From an uncultured Lachnospiraceae bacterium (GTDB taxonomy: Bacteria; Bacillota; Clostridia; Lachnospirales; Lachnospiraceae), in NCBI GenBank assembly GCA_902473545.1, contig CABRSG010000180.1, positions 1-5,268 on the forward strand: DNA of 5,268 nucleotides. Direction: 5' to 3'. Position 1 is the first letter of the stretch. Every line of letters starts with the position of its first letter. This document shows positions 3,912-5,268 of the stretch, piece by piece. A program made the translations under genes and the position numbers. Under the pieces are notes generated by a model. That model was not told the origin of the DNA. It ran no database searches and was given only the letters and a program-made list of their open reading frames with translations.

Positions 3912-5240
3912 TTATGAGATAATGGTGTGCCGTGCAACATAAAATGCAATCACTGCTGTCAGCAATTCCGTGATCCAGAATGCATTCCAGACGCCGGTGG
4001 GGCCGCAAATGTTACTTAAAATAAATGCGGCAGGAATAATGACAAGGACATACCGCGATAGGGAGATAATGAGTGATGCGGCTCCTTTTCCAAGTCCTTC
4101 CAGAGCTCCGCAAGCTGTCACGGAAACTGCCGATACGATAAAGCCGGCGCTGATGATTCTGAGTGCCGTCTGCCCTGTGAGAATTGTCTCCGGGTTTGTG
4201 GTAAACAGACCGATCAACTGTCCGGGAAGCAGCAGGCTTATGGCAGTTCCAAGGAGCATGATGCTCACGCACATGCCAAGCGTTACATAAAAAATTTGCT
4301 TTACGCGCTTCGATTCCCCGGCTCCGTAGTTGTAGCCGATCACCGGCCGCATCCCCTGGATGATGCCGTTCGCAGGAAGATAAAGGAAAGTCTGCAGCTT
4401 ATAATAAATTCCCAGGATGACGACATATATCTGGGAATATGCGGATAAAATCGCATTGAGCGAAGTGATCAGCAGGGAAGGCAGGGCGAGGTTTAAAATC
4501 GCCGGGATCCCGATCGCGTATAGCTTTTTATCAATATGTGTATTTTTTGTCAGATATTTTCTGCTGAGCCGTATCCGCATTGGATGCCGCACATAAACAA
4601 TAAGATAGACAGCTACGGATAATATCTGTCCGATTCCGGTAGCAAGCGCCGCTCCTTCTATTTCCATTGCGGGAAAAGGACCGGCTCCGAAGATCAGGAT
4701 CGGATCCAGAAGAATATTGGCAAAGCAGCCAATCATCAGACTTACCATGCTTACCTTCATATTTCCGACAGCCTGGAAAATCTTTTCAAAGTACAGGCTG
4801 AGGGCGATAACGGGGGAAAAGGCAAATACAATTTTGGAATAACGCAGCCCCATTGCAATTACCTGCTCATCTGCCGTGAATTTTCTAAGAAACAAAGGCA
4901 GGACGGCGATGCATCCGAGCATCATCAGAATACCGTGCAGCATTGTCAGGATCAAACCGTGCGCCGCCGCTGTATTGGCGTTTTTTTCATCGTCGGCGCC
5001 GAGATAAAATGCGATAACAGCATTGATGCCGACGCCAAAGCCGATTGCCACTGCATTAATAAAATTCTGAAGCGGAAAAACCAGGGAAAGCGCTGTCATT
5101 GCGTTTTCATTGATTTTTGCGACAAAAAAGCTGTCGACGATATTGTATAAAGAATTAACGAGCATGGATATTACCATTGGAAGCGCCATGGATGCTATCA
5201 GCGGCAATACCGGGTTTTCTTTCATAAAGGTGTCGTTCAT
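3912..5240 (-). CDS. MATE-family multidrug/cation antiporter (MepA-like)
   Basis: This is a 442-aa integral membrane protein of the usual MATE length, expected to export drugs or other organic compounds in exchange for Na+ or H+. About 12 hydrophobic segments are visible in two six-helix halves, with the connecting loop rich in basic residues around 219-240 (RHPMRIRLSRKYL). Family-like motifs include PMVISMLVNSLYNIVDSFFV (21-40), NILLDPILIFG (175-185), QGMRPVIGYNYGAG (295-308), GALEGLGKG (378-386) and GPTGVWNAFWITEL (413-426). ATG 5238-5240 has AGGAGG (plus positions 5250-5255) at 9-base spacing. The substrate cannot be read from sequence. The gene is visibly more AT-rich than ptsI and the carboxypeptidase gene, which may reflect membrane-protein codon demands or a different origin. 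No terminator is evident between its stop and the hicB promoter. Its upstream neighbour, possibly a regulator, lies outside the window. Confidence 0.93.
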   Translation of the reverse strand: MNDTFMKENPVLPLIASMALPMVISMLVNSLYNIVDSFFVAKINENAMTALSLVFPLQNFINAVAIGFGVGINAVIAFYLGADDEKNANTAAAHGLILTMLHGILMMLGCIAVLPLFLRKFTADEQVIAMGLRYSKIVFAFSPVIALSLYFEKIFQAVGNMKVSMVSLMIGCFANILLDPILIFGAGPFPAMEIEGAALATGIGQILSVAVYLIVYVRHPMRIRLSRKYLTKNTHIDKKLYAIGIPAILNLALPSLLITSLNAILSAYSQIYVVILGIYYKLQTFLYLPANGIIQGMRPVIGYNYGAGESKRVKQIFYVTLGMCVSIMLLGTAISLLLPGQLIGLFTTNPETILTGQTALRIISAGFIVSAVSVTACGALEGLGKGAASLIISLSRYVLVIIPAAFILSNICGPTGVWNAFWITELLTAVIAFYVARHTIIS

Positions 5241-5260
5241 AATCTGTCTCCTCCTAAATT

Positions 5261-5266
5261 TTTATA
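5261..5266 (-). promoter_or_regulatory. Possible -10 box of the MATE gene
   Basis: TATAAA on the minus strand lies 20 bases upstream of the ATG and just before the ribosome site. A matching -35 would be outside the window, so the call rests on one AT-rich hexamer and spacing that would leave a very short leader. Confidence 0.25.
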
Positions 5267-5268
5267 CC

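Noticed and set aside
1..5268. tRNA, rRNA, insertion sequence or attachment site
   Set aside because: I saw no cloverleaf-like or rRNA sequence, no transposase and no terminal inverted repeats.

Overview
The window looks like chromosomal DNA of a gut-type Clostridia (Firmicutes), most likely a Lachnospiraceae-like organism. The evidence is a VanS-type sensor kinase, an S11 D,D-carboxypeptidase with a single membrane anchor, a clostridial-style PTS enzyme I with a G-S-A-N-S-H-T phospho-histidine motif, a short HicB protein ending in W-D-E, strong AGGAGG ribosome sites and moderate GC. This placement is inferred from protein character, not from a database search.

Layout. Bases 1-279 (+) hold the last 92 codons of a sensor histidine kinase. 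A strong intrinsic terminator-like hairpin (321-363) separates it from a membrane-anchored serine D-Ala-D-Ala carboxypeptidase, whose best start is GTG at 393, not the ATG at 339 that lies in the hairpin loop. Bases 1539-1806 hold no convincing gene. They carry a 35-bp tandem repeat, an extended -10 promoter and the leader of ptsI. ptsI (1807-3419, +) is broken. A net -1 frameshift near 3061-3069, best explained by a small deletion of about 7-10 bases, ends the first reading frame at TGA 3079-3081. The rest of enzyme I continues in another frame to 3419. On the minus strand, convergent to ptsI, are an orphan hicB-like gene (3439-3714) with a near-consensus promoter about 100 bases upstream, and a MATE-family multidrug/cation antiporter (3912-5240).

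How the genes may work together. The kinase and carboxypeptidase form a plausible cell-wall sensing and remodelling pair: a VanS-type kinase followed by an enzyme that trims the terminal D-Ala from peptidoglycan stem peptides. Enzyme I would start the phosphate relay of the sugar PTS, but no HPr gene is adjacent. The lesion separates the phospho-histidine and the two PEP-binding arginines from the Mg2+ ligands and the catalytic cysteine. The break also creates an ATGA stop/start overlap with a ribosome-site-like GGAG upstream, so production of two pieces is conceivable but unproven. The HicB-like protein has no HicA toxin beside it.

I see no dramatic new system here. The points most worth checking are the split ptsI, the hairpin in front of the carboxypeptidase, the two tandem repeats and the hicB promoter region with its GTAAAC repeats.
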